Below, one piece after another: positions 1-5,944 of a stretch of 10,420 bases of DNA. The notes under the pieces were generated by a model. That model was not told where the DNA came from, searched no databases, and worked only from the letters and a program-made list of their open reading frames with translations. Origin of the DNA: CAVQGF01 sp045807945 (lineage in GTDB: Bacteria; Acidobacteriota; Terriglobia; Terriglobales; Acidobacteriaceae); assembly GCA_045807945.1 (NCBI GenBank), contig JBJMGI010000024.1, positions 1 through 10,420 of the forward strand, in the 5' to 3' direction. Position numbers and translations under genes: made by a program. How positions within the stretch are numbered: position 1 is the stretch's first letter; every line of letters starts with the position of its first letter.

Positions 1-622
1 CGTCGAGCTCTTCCACGCTAACCGTCTCTCCGCGCGCCATCTTCTGCAAGCCGATGCGGGCGATATCTGTGCTCGTCGGCCGCTCGATGCGGACTGCGGC
101 GGCGCTCCGCGCGGCTTTTACAAGCTCCTCATCCGGCGTGACCGCAACTCTTCCCTGCACCCGCGCCACAAACTCATCGCGCGTGACGAGGACTTCATCT
201 TTTTTTGTAGCAATGCCGCGGCTCAGCATGTACTCGCCCAGATAAACCTCGTTGCGCTGCGCATCAAGCGCCGCAAATACGCGGGCATCGTCATAGTTGA
301 TGCCAGAGGTCAACACGCAAGCTTCCAGCACCGAAACCGCCGCAATCGGCTTGCCTAAGATTTCCGCTAGTCCCTTCACGGCCGTCAGCCCGATACGCAA
401 TCCCGTGAACGAACCCGGCCCCGTCGCCGCCGCAAACGCATCAATGTCTCTCTTCTTCAAATTGTTTTCGGAAAGCAGCCGCGCGATCTGCGGTATGAGC
501 TGCGCGGAAAATGTTCCACCCTCGACGGGGCTGGTCGCGATCAGCTGAAACTTCTCAGCGTCGCCATGCGCCAGCGCCACGCTGCCATTCTTGCCGGAAG
601 TGTCAATGGAGAGAATCAGCAT
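1..622 (-). CDS. tsaB: TsaB, tRNA threonylcarbamoyladenosine biosynthesis protein (partial, C-terminus cut by window edge)
   Basis: The minus frame starting at ATG 622 stays open to the left edge, giving about 207 residues. It begins MLILSIDTSG, the typical first strand of the ASKHA-fold TsaB/TsaD family, and carries the family motif ATGPGSFTGLRIG at about residues 66-78. It lacks the full nucleotide-binding set of TsaD. TsaB is the non-catalytic partner that dimerises with TsaD and, with TsaE and TsaC-made threonylcarbamoyl-AMP, places the t6A modification at position 37 of ANN-decoding tRNAs in the cytoplasm. Most TsaB proteins are around 220-240 aa, so only a short tail should be missing. 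The start is fixed by the conserved N-terminus, but no Shine-Dalgarno is visible; the bases just upstream are T-rich. It lies 117 bp after mce, behind a repeat-filled gap, so a separate transcript is possible. Confidence 0.93.
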   Translation of the reverse strand, partial: MLILSIDTSGKNGSVALAHGDAEKFQLIATSPVEGGTFSAQLIPQIARLLSENNLKKRDIDAFAAATGPGSFTGLRIGLTAVKGLAEILGKPIAAVSVLEACVLTSGINYDDARVFAALDAQRNEVYLGEYMLSRGIATKKDEVLVTRDEFVARVQGRVAVTPDEELVKAARSAAAVRIERPTSTDIARIGLQKMARGETVSVEELD

Positions 623-635
623 GAATAAAAAACAC

Positions 636-690
636 TGTCATCCCAAGCGAGCCGGGGTTCGCAGCAGCGAATCACGGCGAGTCGAGGGAC
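636..690. repeat. Dispersed hairpin repeat, copy A (GTCATCCC...GAGGGA type)
   Basis: The stretch begins TGTCATCCCAAGCGAG, ends GGCGAGTCGAGGGAC, and has a small hairpin in the middle (stem TTCGC 658-662 with GCGAA 667-671, loop AGCA). A second element with the same outer sequence but a different central stem lies at 4474-4527. Elements beginning GTCATCC and ending near AGGGATCT are common intergenic repeats in several soil bacteria. I infer that this is one of them, based on two copies in the window. It sits between mce and tsaB and leaves no room for a gene. Confidence 0.55.
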
Positions 691-710
691 AAAGCCTTTG
701 CAGTTGCCTT

Positions 711-741
711 CCTACCTGCTGCATCCTGCCTCCTGCCTCCT
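711..741. repeat. Short degenerate tandem repeat directly after mce
   Basis: The plus strand reads as consecutive CTGC(A/C)TCCTGCCTCCTGCCTCC-like units of about seven bases (CCTGCCT/CCTGCAT). On the minus strand this is a run of GGAGGCA/GGATGCA units that starts right at the TAG stop codon of mce (740-742). No coding potential and no hairpin with a T-run are seen. It is probably a slippage-prone spacer that, with copy A of the hairpin repeat, fills the mce-tsaB gap. Confidence 0.4.
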
Positions 742-1147
742 AGACTCCCGACGGCGCGTCCATCACCAGCTCCAGCAGCACTCCGCCCGCGCTCGAAGGA
801 TGCACGAACACATAAAGATGCCCGCCCGCGCCGATCTTGATCTCATCCGAGATGAAGCGTGTTCCCGTCTTCTTCAGTGAATCGATCGTCGCCTGCAGGT
901 CTTCCACGCTGATGGCAACGTGATGTAAACCTTCGCCGCGCTTGGCGATAAAGCGCGCCACGGCGGAGTCTTCACTGGTCGCTTCCAGCAACTCGATTCG
1001 GCTGTCCCCGGCGGGAACCATCGCGACCCGCACCTTTTCGTGTTCCACAACTTCCTCGTGGCCGATCTCGAATCCCATGGCGCGATAAAATTTCTTCGCC
1101 TCGCCGAGCGACTTCACGGCGATCCCGAGATGGTCAATGGTGTTCAT
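740..1147 (-). CDS. mce: Methylmalonyl-CoA epimerase
   Basis: This 135-aa protein of the vicinal-oxygen-chelate (glyoxalase) superfamily interconverts (2S)- and (2R)-methylmalonyl-CoA. It links propionyl-CoA carboxylase to the B12-dependent mutase in the cytoplasm. Two beta-alpha-beta-beta-beta modules are visible. The first opens with IDHLGIAV (metal ligand His6) and contains RIELLE (Glu52 at the second ligand position). The second has GLHHVAI (His75/His76) and GGVLLELV (Glu126, last ligand). The length matches bacterial epimerases. The ATG at 1147 is followed at once by the conserved N-terminus. Its start lies 3 nt after the TGA of the upstream lipoprotein gene, so it should be translated from the meaB transcript. 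Only a weak GAG-type ribosome site is present, which suggests reliance on coupling. MeaB two genes upstream supports epimerase over other glyoxalase-fold enzymes. Confidence 0.93.
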   Translation of the reverse strand: MNTIDHLGIAVKSLGEAKKFYRAMGFEIGHEEVVEHEKVRVAMVPAGDSRIELLEATSEDSAVARFIAKRGEGLHHVAISVEDLQATIDSLKKTGTRFISDEIKIGAGGHLYVFVHPSSAGGVLLELVMDAPSGV

Positions 1148-1150
1148 GTC

Positions 1151-1618
1151 TCAGTCTACTTTGTCGAGATGAATGGTATTTTCAGCATCCTCAGACAGAT
1201 AGAACTTATTGCCGCTGGAACGCAACTCGTACGTAGACAGCCCCGCTCTGTGCTGCTGAAAATCTGGATTGAATTCGCCAAGAGGATGATTGATCAGCCA
1301 TAGGTTTTCGAATTTGATTTCATCCGAGGCAGCGACCCAAACCAACAACTTTTCCTTTGGATGGCTCCATGACGTCCGATTCAACATTTCAGACCTAAAA
1401 CTGAGCTTCCATTTTCCGCTGTTATGGACTTGAGATTGACTCTTGGCAGGGGCGAATGATTGCTCGAACGTGTTATCAGATCTCAATATCAACTCTTCGA
1501 CGCCATTCGAATCTCGGTGAACATACTTGCCAACGAAATCTCTTTGCTTGGGCTGCGAACACCCCGAAATGGAAAGCATGGCAATAGACACAATGAGTAC
1601 TGGGAAGGATTCCTTCAT
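1151..1618 (-). CDS. Small predicted lipoprotein of unknown function within the meaB-mce operon
   Basis: This 155-aa protein is not a family I can name. It starts MKESFPVLIVSIAMLSISGC: a short n-region, a hydrophobic stretch and a lipobox I17-S18-G19-C20, so it is probably lipidated at Cys20 and anchored to a membrane outside the cytoplasm. The mature part is polar, with FVGKYVHRDSNGVEELILRS (residues 28-47) followed by DNTFEQ; this GxYxxxx...LxLxxDxTFxQ pattern resembles small lipocalin-like beta-barrel lipoproteins. The gene overlaps the end of meaB by 4 bp (ATGA) and ends 3 nt before mce, so all three are probably co-translated. An AAGGGG ribosome site lies inside the end of meaB, unusually close to the ATG. 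The base composition is clearly more AT-rich than its neighbours (hand counts of 22/60 and 24/60 GC in 1261-1320 and 1381-1440, against 44/60 in 1681-1740 within meaB), which hints at later insertion or relaxed selection. Confidence 0.82.
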   Translation of the reverse strand: MKESFPVLIVSIAMLSISGCSQPKQRDFVGKYVHRDSNGVEELILRSDNTFEQSFAPAKSQSQVHNSGKWKLSFRSEMLNRTSWSHPKEKLLVWVAASDEIKFENLWLINHPLGEFNPDFQQHRAGLSTYELRSSGNKFYLSEDAENTIHLDKVD

Positions 1619-2589
1619 AGCCCCTTTACGATCTCTTCCACCAGCGTGTACGGGTCCCGCTTGTGCTCGGCGATCTCCTGCGCGTAGCGCGTCACCTGCT
1701 CGTCGGTGAGCCGCTCTCGCGTGCGCGCCACTAGCGCGTCGCGCAGCATTTCGATCAGCCGCTCGCGCCAGTTCTGGACCTTATGCTTCATCGCCAGATC
1801 GTTCTTCGCGAGGTACGCCTGATAATCCGCAATCGCCTTCACGAGGTCCGGTATCCCGATGCCCTCGGTGGCTACGGTTTTCACAATGGGCGGTGTCCAT
1901 TGGTCGCTGCGGATGGCGAGCGTCTGCATCATGCGTATCTCGCGCTCCACGCGCTCAGCACCCTCGTGGTCCGCCTTGTTGATCACGAAGACGTCGGCGA
2001 TCTCCATGATTCCCGCCTTGATCGTCTGCACGTCGTCGCCCATGCCTGGAACAAGGATGACGATAGTGACATCCGCCAGCCTGACAATGTCGATCTCATC
2101 CTGCCCGACGCCCACCGTCTCGATCAGGACAACATCTTTGCCGCTGGCATCAAGCACCGTCGCGACATCGGCCGTTGCGCGCGCCAATCCACCGAGGGCG
2201 CCGCGTGTCGCCATGCTGCGGATAAAAATTCCCGGGTCGGCGTGGTGCGCCTGCATGCGTATGCGGTCCCCGAGAATCGCGCCGCCGGTGTAGGGACTGG
2301 TCGGGTCCACCGCGACGATGCCAACGGTTTTATTCTGCTTGCGGTATTCGCGTGCCAGTTGATCGACAAGGGTGCTCTTGCCGGATCCTGGCGAGCCGGT
2401 CAGGCCGATCACCTGCGCGCGCCCGCTATGTGGAAACAATTCCCGCAGCAGCGCGTTCGAGTCCGAGGAATTGTTTTCGATGGCGCTGATGGCGCGAGCC
2501 AGCGCGCGCACCTCTCCCGCACGCACGCGTTCGCTCACGTTGCTGTGATTGCTCGTCAAACCGACTAGTGTAAATGATTGCAGTTTCAA
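1615..2589 (-). CDS. meaB: MeaB/ArgK-family GTPase, methylmalonyl-CoA mutase chaperone
   Basis: This 324-aa G3E-family P-loop GTPase guards methylmalonyl-CoA mutase: it gates adenosylcobalamin loading and protects or rescues the enzyme from inactivation. The family was long mis-annotated as an LAO/AO transport ATPase. Visible motifs are Walker A GSPGSGKST (65-73), the switch region VAVDPTSPYTGGAILGDRIRM (about 92-112), ETVGVGQDE (157-165) and the NKAD guanine-specificity motif (204-207). The length equals stand-alone MeaB, and there is no mutase fusion as in IcmF. The longest reading starts at TTG 2589. A GGTGA ribosome-like site lies 6 nt upstream, and an in-frame TGA stands four codons before it. 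Internal TTG (residue 11) or GTG (residues 18 and 22) starts cannot be excluded. The gene leads the meaB-lipoprotein-mce unit. The mutase subunits are not in this window. Confidence 0.94.
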   Translation of the reverse strand: MKLQSFTLVGLTSNHSNVSERVRAGEVRALARAISAIENNSSDSNALLRELFPHSGRAQVIGLTGSPGSGKSTLVDQLAREYRKQNKTVGIVAVDPTSPYTGGAILGDRIRMQAHHADPGIFIRSMATRGALGGLARATADVATVLDASGKDVVLIETVGVGQDEIDIVRLADVTIVILVPGMGDDVQTIKAGIMEIADVFVINKADHEGAERVEREIRMMQTLAIRSDQWTPPIVKTVATEGIGIPDLVKAIADYQAYLAKNDLAMKHKVQNWRERLIEMLRDALVARTRERLTDEQVTRYAQEIAEHKRDPYTLVEEIVKGL

Positions 2590-2666
2590 AAACCTTCACC
2601 ACGCAGACACAGAGACACGGAGAAATTCTTGAATAAATTCGTCTGCGTCGTCCATATCCTCTGTGG
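2590..2666. repeat. Inverted-repeat intergenic element (ACCAC...CAGA type) filling the meaB upstream gap
   Basis: The whole 77-bp space between the DUF885 stop and the meaB start is one imperfect inverted repeat. The left arm reads ACCACGCAGACACAGAGACA from 2599. The right arm, read on the minus strand, begins ACCACAGAGGATATGG from 2668 down. Exact 8-bp arms ACGCAGAC (2601-2608) and GTCTGCGT (2641-2648) can pair, and CACAGAG (2608-2614) also matches CTCTGTG (2659-2665). Repeats of the form ACCACAGAG(G)ACACAGAG occur between genes of many environmental bacteria; that this is one is my inference. The right arm abuts the TAA of the upstream gene, and the left arm supplies the GGTGA in front of meaB. 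Confidence 0.5.
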
Positions 2667-4433
2667 TTATGGTTTGACTTGCGCCATCACCGGCTTCAGC
2701 GTCGGCACAAACTGCTCGAGTACAGCTTTGCGCAGCAGGTCAGGCGGCAGCAGCCCCTGCGCAAGGATGAAGTCGTGGTACTTGTGCTGGTCGAAGCTCG
2801 GCCCGAGTAGGTGCTCCACTTCGTTGCGCAGCGCGAGCAGCCGCGTGTAGCCGTAGAAATAGGAAGTCGCCTGTCCCGGCATACGGAAGGTGTAGCGTTC
2901 CACCTCTTGCGTCGCCATCGCATCAGAGAAGACGCCGTCCTTCATCAGGATCTCTTTCGCCTGCGCCGGCGTCAGCACTCCTGCTTGTAACTCCGGGTCA
3001 ATGAACGCGCGCGCCGAACGGAGTAAGCGGTGTTGCAGGGAGATGAGCTGCCCATCGGGCGGCATGTAAGGTTTGGTTATCCATTCGGAATAGAGTCCCC
3101 AGCCTTCGACGTTCGTCGAGTTGAACGCATACAGCGCGCGTGCCTGCGAGACGCCGTGCTCCACCATCGAATCAAACTGCAGCTCGTGCCCCGGGCGCGC
3201 CTCGTGGGCGGTCAGCGTCCAGGAAGCTGCCGCAAATGTGAAGTCGTCGTATTTTTTCGCCTGCGAACCCGGCGCGGTCGGAATATTCAGCGGCAGCACG
3301 AACGCGCCCTGCTCGCCGGTGTTACCGATCAGCCGCGGCGCTTCCATGTGCGGCGCCGGCTGGATTGCAGCTTCCGCATCGGTCGAAATACGAATACGCG
3401 CGGGGCGGCTCGGCAGTGTGACCAGATCTTTTTCCTGAATGATCTTCTCGATGTCCGCCAGCCGCTGCTTGTAGTGGGGCAGAATGGCGTCGCCCACCAG
3501 CTGCTCTTTTTTCAGCTGAGCGATCACGTCGCGGTAGTCCGTAGCGGTGAAGCCGTGCTGCTTCGCGACTTCAGGCGCGATCTCCTGCATCTGTTTCTGG
3601 ATGTCGTTGAAAGCGGCGTGCGCTATGGCGCGCAGCTTCTCCGCGGGAACGTCTACCCCGAAATTCTCCAAACGATACGCATATAGCTCAGGCGGAAGTT
3701 TGAAATCGTCGTTCGCCTTGCTCAGGATCTCTTTGTTCAGGAAGTCGTCGTACGCGACGAGTTGCTCGTGCAGCTTCGCCAACTCGCTCTTGGCATCCAG
3801 GTTGTATTTCTGGAACAGCTCGGCAATTCCTTTTTCAAGGAACGACGTGTTCGTAAGGTCACGCTCGAGCTGCGACTTCGCGGGATACTTCTTTCCCGCA
3901 CCGATTCCTTCTCGCGTGCGCGCCATCGCCAGCTCCGTCAATGGCCTTGTCCCTTTGATCATCCCCGCGTACTTGCGCAGCCGCACCAGCGCCGCCGGAT
4001 AACGCTCGGGCTTCACCTGTTCATCAAGGATTGCGTGCACGCCATTAAAGACCAGGCGCGCTACATTGATGTACGGCACCTCATACTTCTCACTCAGCTC
4101 CGAGCCGCGCAGCCCGTCTTCTTCCGCCTTCATCAGGATCTGTAGGTCTTGCTTTACCAGCGGATCTTTTTCCGTAGCCAGGCTCTTCTTCAGCCACTCG
4201 ACGGTCTCGCGCGTGACTTTGCGGGAGCGCTCGAGGTATCCAGGATTCAGGTCCAGAATCTTGTCGTCGAGCCCTTCGACACCCTGCCGTCCATACGATT
4301 CGGGCGTGAACTGCGCCTCCGCCTTGTTGACGCGCTCGGTGTATGCGTCCGAGCGCTTCACCCAGTCGGGCTTATTCTCTTGAGCAAAGGCAAAGCAGGA
4401 AAGGACGGAAAGAAGCAGCAGCAGTTTTTTCAT
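2667..4433 (-). CDS. Exported DUF885 family protein (putative zinc metallopeptidase)
   Basis: This 588-aa protein matches the DUF885 family, large and mostly helical proteins thought to be gluzincin-like carboxypeptidases; few members have been studied and the substrate is unknown. The key motif is HEARPGH at residues 410-416 (family form HExxPGH), giving two His ligands and the general base Glu411. Glu443 in NVEGWGLYSEW is the likely third ligand. The N-terminus MKKLLLLLSVLSCFAFAQEN is a signal peptide with probable cleavage after AFA at residue 17. VLSC within it resembles a lipobox, so a lipoprotein is a less likely alternative. I chose ATG 4433 because it gives the signal peptide and has GAGGAG 4 nt upstream; a TTG ten codons earlier lacks both advantages. 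The gene is 120 bp downstream of the acyl-CoA dehydrogenase gene, with a repeat between them. Confidence 0.88.
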   Translation of the reverse strand: MKKLLLLLSVLSCFAFAQENKPDWVKRSDAYTERVNKAEAQFTPESYGRQGVEGLDDKILDLNPGYLERSRKVTRETVEWLKKSLATEKDPLVKQDLQILMKAEEDGLRGSELSEKYEVPYINVARLVFNGVHAILDEQVKPERYPAALVRLRKYAGMIKGTRPLTELAMARTREGIGAGKKYPAKSQLERDLTNTSFLEKGIAELFQKYNLDAKSELAKLHEQLVAYDDFLNKEILSKANDDFKLPPELYAYRLENFGVDVPAEKLRAIAHAAFNDIQKQMQEIAPEVAKQHGFTATDYRDVIAQLKKEQLVGDAILPHYKQRLADIEKIIQEKDLVTLPSRPARIRISTDAEAAIQPAPHMEAPRLIGNTGEQGAFVLPLNIPTAPGSQAKKYDDFTFAAASWTLTAHEARPGHELQFDSMVEHGVSQARALYAFNSTNVEGWGLYSEWITKPYMPPDGQLISLQHRLLRSARAFIDPELQAGVLTPAQAKEILMKDGVFSDAMATQEVERYTFRMPGQATSYFYGYTRLLALRNEVEHLLGPSFDQHKYHDFILAQGLLPPDLLRKAVLEQFVPTLKPVMAQVKP

Positions 4434-4473
4434 GAAACTCCTCGAGAGTTCTTGGACGTGCAATTAAAACGAA

Positions 4474-4527
4474 GGTCATCCCGACCGGAGCGAGTCCGCC
4501 GTGGCGGACAAGCGCAGTGGAGGGATC
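4474..4527. repeat. Dispersed hairpin repeat, copy B (GTCATCCC...GAGGGATCT type)
   Basis: The element begins GGTCATCCCGACCGGAGCGA, ends GCAGTGGAGGGATCT, and carries a perfect 7-bp hairpin in the centre (GTCCGCC 4494-4500 with GGCGGAC 4503-4509). It matches copy A at 636-690 in the outer parts, while the central stem has a different sequence. It occupies most of the 120-bp gap between the acyl-CoA dehydrogenase stop and the DUF885 start. There is no T-run after the stem in either direction, so it is not a classical terminator. Confidence 0.6.
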
Positions 4528-4553
4528 TGCATTTACTGGACACTGACTACTGG

Positions 4554-5696
4554 CTAGTCCTTCAGCAGGTTCCTGGCGATCACCAATCTCTGGATCTCGC
4601 TCGTGCCCTCACCGATGGTGCACAGCTTCACGTCGCGATAAAACTTTTCCGCGGGATAATCCTTGATGAACCCGTATCCGCCGTGGATCTGCACGCTTTC
4701 ATTCGCGCAGCGCACCGCGACTTCGCTCGTATAAAGCTTCGCCATCGCCGACTCTTGCGTCGTTTTCAGCCCCGCGTCCTTCATTGACGCGGCTCGCATG
4801 GTCAGCAGACGCGCTGCATCGATCTCGGTGGCCATATCGGCCAGCTTCCACTGGATTCCCTGGAATTCGCTGATCGCCTGCCCGAACTGCTTGCGCGACT
4901 TGGAATATTTGAGCGCCGACTCGTACGCGCCCTGCGCCATTCCGAGTCCGAGCGCCGCGATCGAGATGCGTCCGCCGTCGAGGACCTTCATCGCGTCCAC
5001 GAATCCCTGGCCTTCCAGGCCGCACATCGCGGAAGCAGGCAGAACGCAATCTTCAAAGATCAGCTCCGATGTGTCGCTCGCTCGCAGCCCGAGTTTGTTT
5101 TCTTTTTTCCCGGCGCGGAACCCTTTCGTTCCTTTGTCCACCAGGAACGCCGACAATCCCTTCGTTCCTTTGCTCTTATCCGTAACCGCGATCACCACAG
5201 CGACATCGGCGTAATGTCCGTTGGTGATGAACGTCTTCGTCCCGTTCAGCACCCATTCATTTCCTTTGCGGACTGCGCTCGTGCGCGCTCCACCAGCGTC
5301 TGAGCCCGACCCCGGCTCGGTCAATCCCCAGCAGCCAATGAATTCCCCGGTCGCGAGCTTTGGAATGTACTTGCGCTTCTGCTCCTCATTGCCTGCGATC
5401 CAAATATGGTTGGAGCAGAGCGACGTGTGCGCCGCCACGATGATGCCGATCGAGCCGTCTACCCGCGAAAGCTCGTCGATGATGGTGACGTACTCCACGT
5501 ATCCCATGCCGGCGCCGCCGTACTCGGTCGGGAAAATCGAGCCCATCAGCCCAAGCTTGCCGATCTCTTTCACCGTCTCCATCGGGAAGTGCGACTCTTC
5601 ATCCCACTTCATCACATTAGGAGCGATCTCGCGCTCGGCGAACTCGCGCACACTTTTCTTCAGCTGTTGCTGCTCTTCGTTGAGTTGAAAGTCCAA
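4554..5696 (-). CDS. Acyl-CoA dehydrogenase, short/branched-chain type
   Basis: This 380-aa FAD-dependent enzyme makes the alpha,beta double bond in an acyl-CoA and passes electrons to electron-transfer flavoprotein in the cytoplasm. The usual order is visible: an N-terminal helical domain (MDFQLNEEQQQLKKSVREFA), the middle beta domain with CWGLTEPGSGSDAGG and WVLNGTKTFITNG, and the C-terminal helical domain with RKQFGQ, IHGGYGF and IGEGTSEIQR. Glu363 in the last motif sits at the catalytic-base position of short-chain and butyryl-CoA dehydrogenases. The exact substrate (butyryl, isobutyryl or 2-methylbutyryl) cannot be read from sequence. MeaB and Mce nearby make branched-chain or propionate-yielding substrates attractive. 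The start is TTG 5696, supported by GAGGA (5703-5707) with 6-nt spacing and by the conserved N-terminus. Length is normal for the family. Confidence 0.93.
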   Translation of the reverse strand: MDFQLNEEQQQLKKSVREFAEREIAPNVMKWDEESHFPMETVKEIGKLGLMGSIFPTEYGGAGMGYVEYVTIIDELSRVDGSIGIIVAAHTSLCSNHIWIAGNEEQKRKYIPKLATGEFIGCWGLTEPGSGSDAGGARTSAVRKGNEWVLNGTKTFITNGHYADVAVVIAVTDKSKGTKGLSAFLVDKGTKGFRAGKKENKLGLRASDTSELIFEDCVLPASAMCGLEGQGFVDAMKVLDGGRISIAALGLGMAQGAYESALKYSKSRKQFGQAISEFQGIQWKLADMATEIDAARLLTMRAASMKDAGLKTTQESAMAKLYTSEVAVRCANESVQIHGGYGFIKDYPAEKFYRDVKLCTIGEGTSEIQRLVIARNLLKD

Positions 5697-5702
5697 GAAA
5701 GG

Positions 5703-5707
5703 TCCTC
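5703..5707 (-). promoter_or_regulatory. Ribosome binding site supporting the TTG start of the acyl-CoA dehydrogenase
   Basis: The minus strand reads GAGGA CCTTTC TTG, a good Shine-Dalgarno at 6-nt spacing. No ATG or GTG lies at a comparable position, so the site decides for TTG. Just upstream, GGCGCG (5714-5719 on plus) can pair with CGCGCC (5729-5734) across a 9-nt loop, giving a GC-rich hairpin ahead of the ribosome site; whether it has any role is unknown. Confidence 0.6.
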
Positions 5708-5787
5708 AGGATGGGCGCGGCGCACAGGCGCGCCAGAGTTACAGGGCGAACAGAAGATTAGAACACAGACCCACGACGAGCAGAAGA

Positions 5788-5931
5788 CTACGGTTGGCGT
5801 TTTCGATATTTGTCGTTTCCTACAAAGAAAACGACAAGCGCTTCAACGAGGGATGCGTTCCAGAAAAATCGCCACATCAGGAACGCAACGAACACAATCG
5901 CGAGTAAGAATCCGGCAAGATACGCCCACAT
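5788..5931 (-). CDS. Small membrane protein of 47 aa, unknown function
   Basis: The frame runs ATG 5931 to TAG 5788-5790 and encodes 47 residues. The ribosome site is excellent: AGGAG at 5938-5942 with exactly 6 nt to the ATG, placed 13 nt after the TAA of the threonine aldolase gene. The protein begins MWAYLAGFLLAIVFVAFLMW, a clear transmembrane helix. It continues RFFWNASLVE, then a second short hydrophobic stretch ALVVFFVGN, and ends in a basic tail KYRKRQP. It has three Trp, many Phe and only a few charged residues. The basic tail favours a cytoplasmic C-terminus. I do not recognise the family. Position and spacing suggest co-transcription with the aldolase, but no functional link can be drawn. 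An accidental ORF is possible, though the ribosome site, hydrophobic pattern and fit into the gap argue against it. Confidence 0.68.
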   Translation of the reverse strand: MWAYLAGFLLAIVFVAFLMWRFFWNASLVEALVVFFVGNDKYRKRQP

Positions 5932-5944
5932 TGTTCACTCCTGT

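Noticed and set aside
623..671. Possible rho-independent terminator before tsaB (hairpin and a T-run on the minus strand)
   Set aside because: The six-T run lies more than 20 nt from the stem and ends just before the tsaB ATG, so the geometry does not fit a terminator.
1783..2568. A 261-codon open frame on the plus strand opposite meaB
   Set aside because: It lies wholly antisense to a strongly supported MeaB gene. The translation has no recognisable motif and is rich in Arg/His, as expected of the complement of a GC-rich gene.
3030..3686. A 218-codon open frame on the plus strand opposite the DUF885 gene
   Set aside because: It is the antisense shadow of a gene with clear metal-binding motifs, with an Arg-rich composition and no ribosome site or family resemblance.
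4434..4463. Ten-residue upstream extension of the DUF885 protein to TTG 4463
   Set aside because: It would bury the signal peptide, while ATG 4433 has GAGGAG directly upstream.
4699..5049. Shifted minus-strand frame inside the acyl-CoA dehydrogenase
   Set aside because: It is an out-of-frame reading of the conserved dehydrogenase core with an Arg/Gly-rich pseudo-protein; the true frame holds all motifs.
5698..5712. CATCCTGAGG on the minus strand as a third copy of the GTCATCC repeat
   Set aside because: Only about ten bases match the start of that element, the rest is absent, and the GAGGA part is explained by the ribosome binding site.
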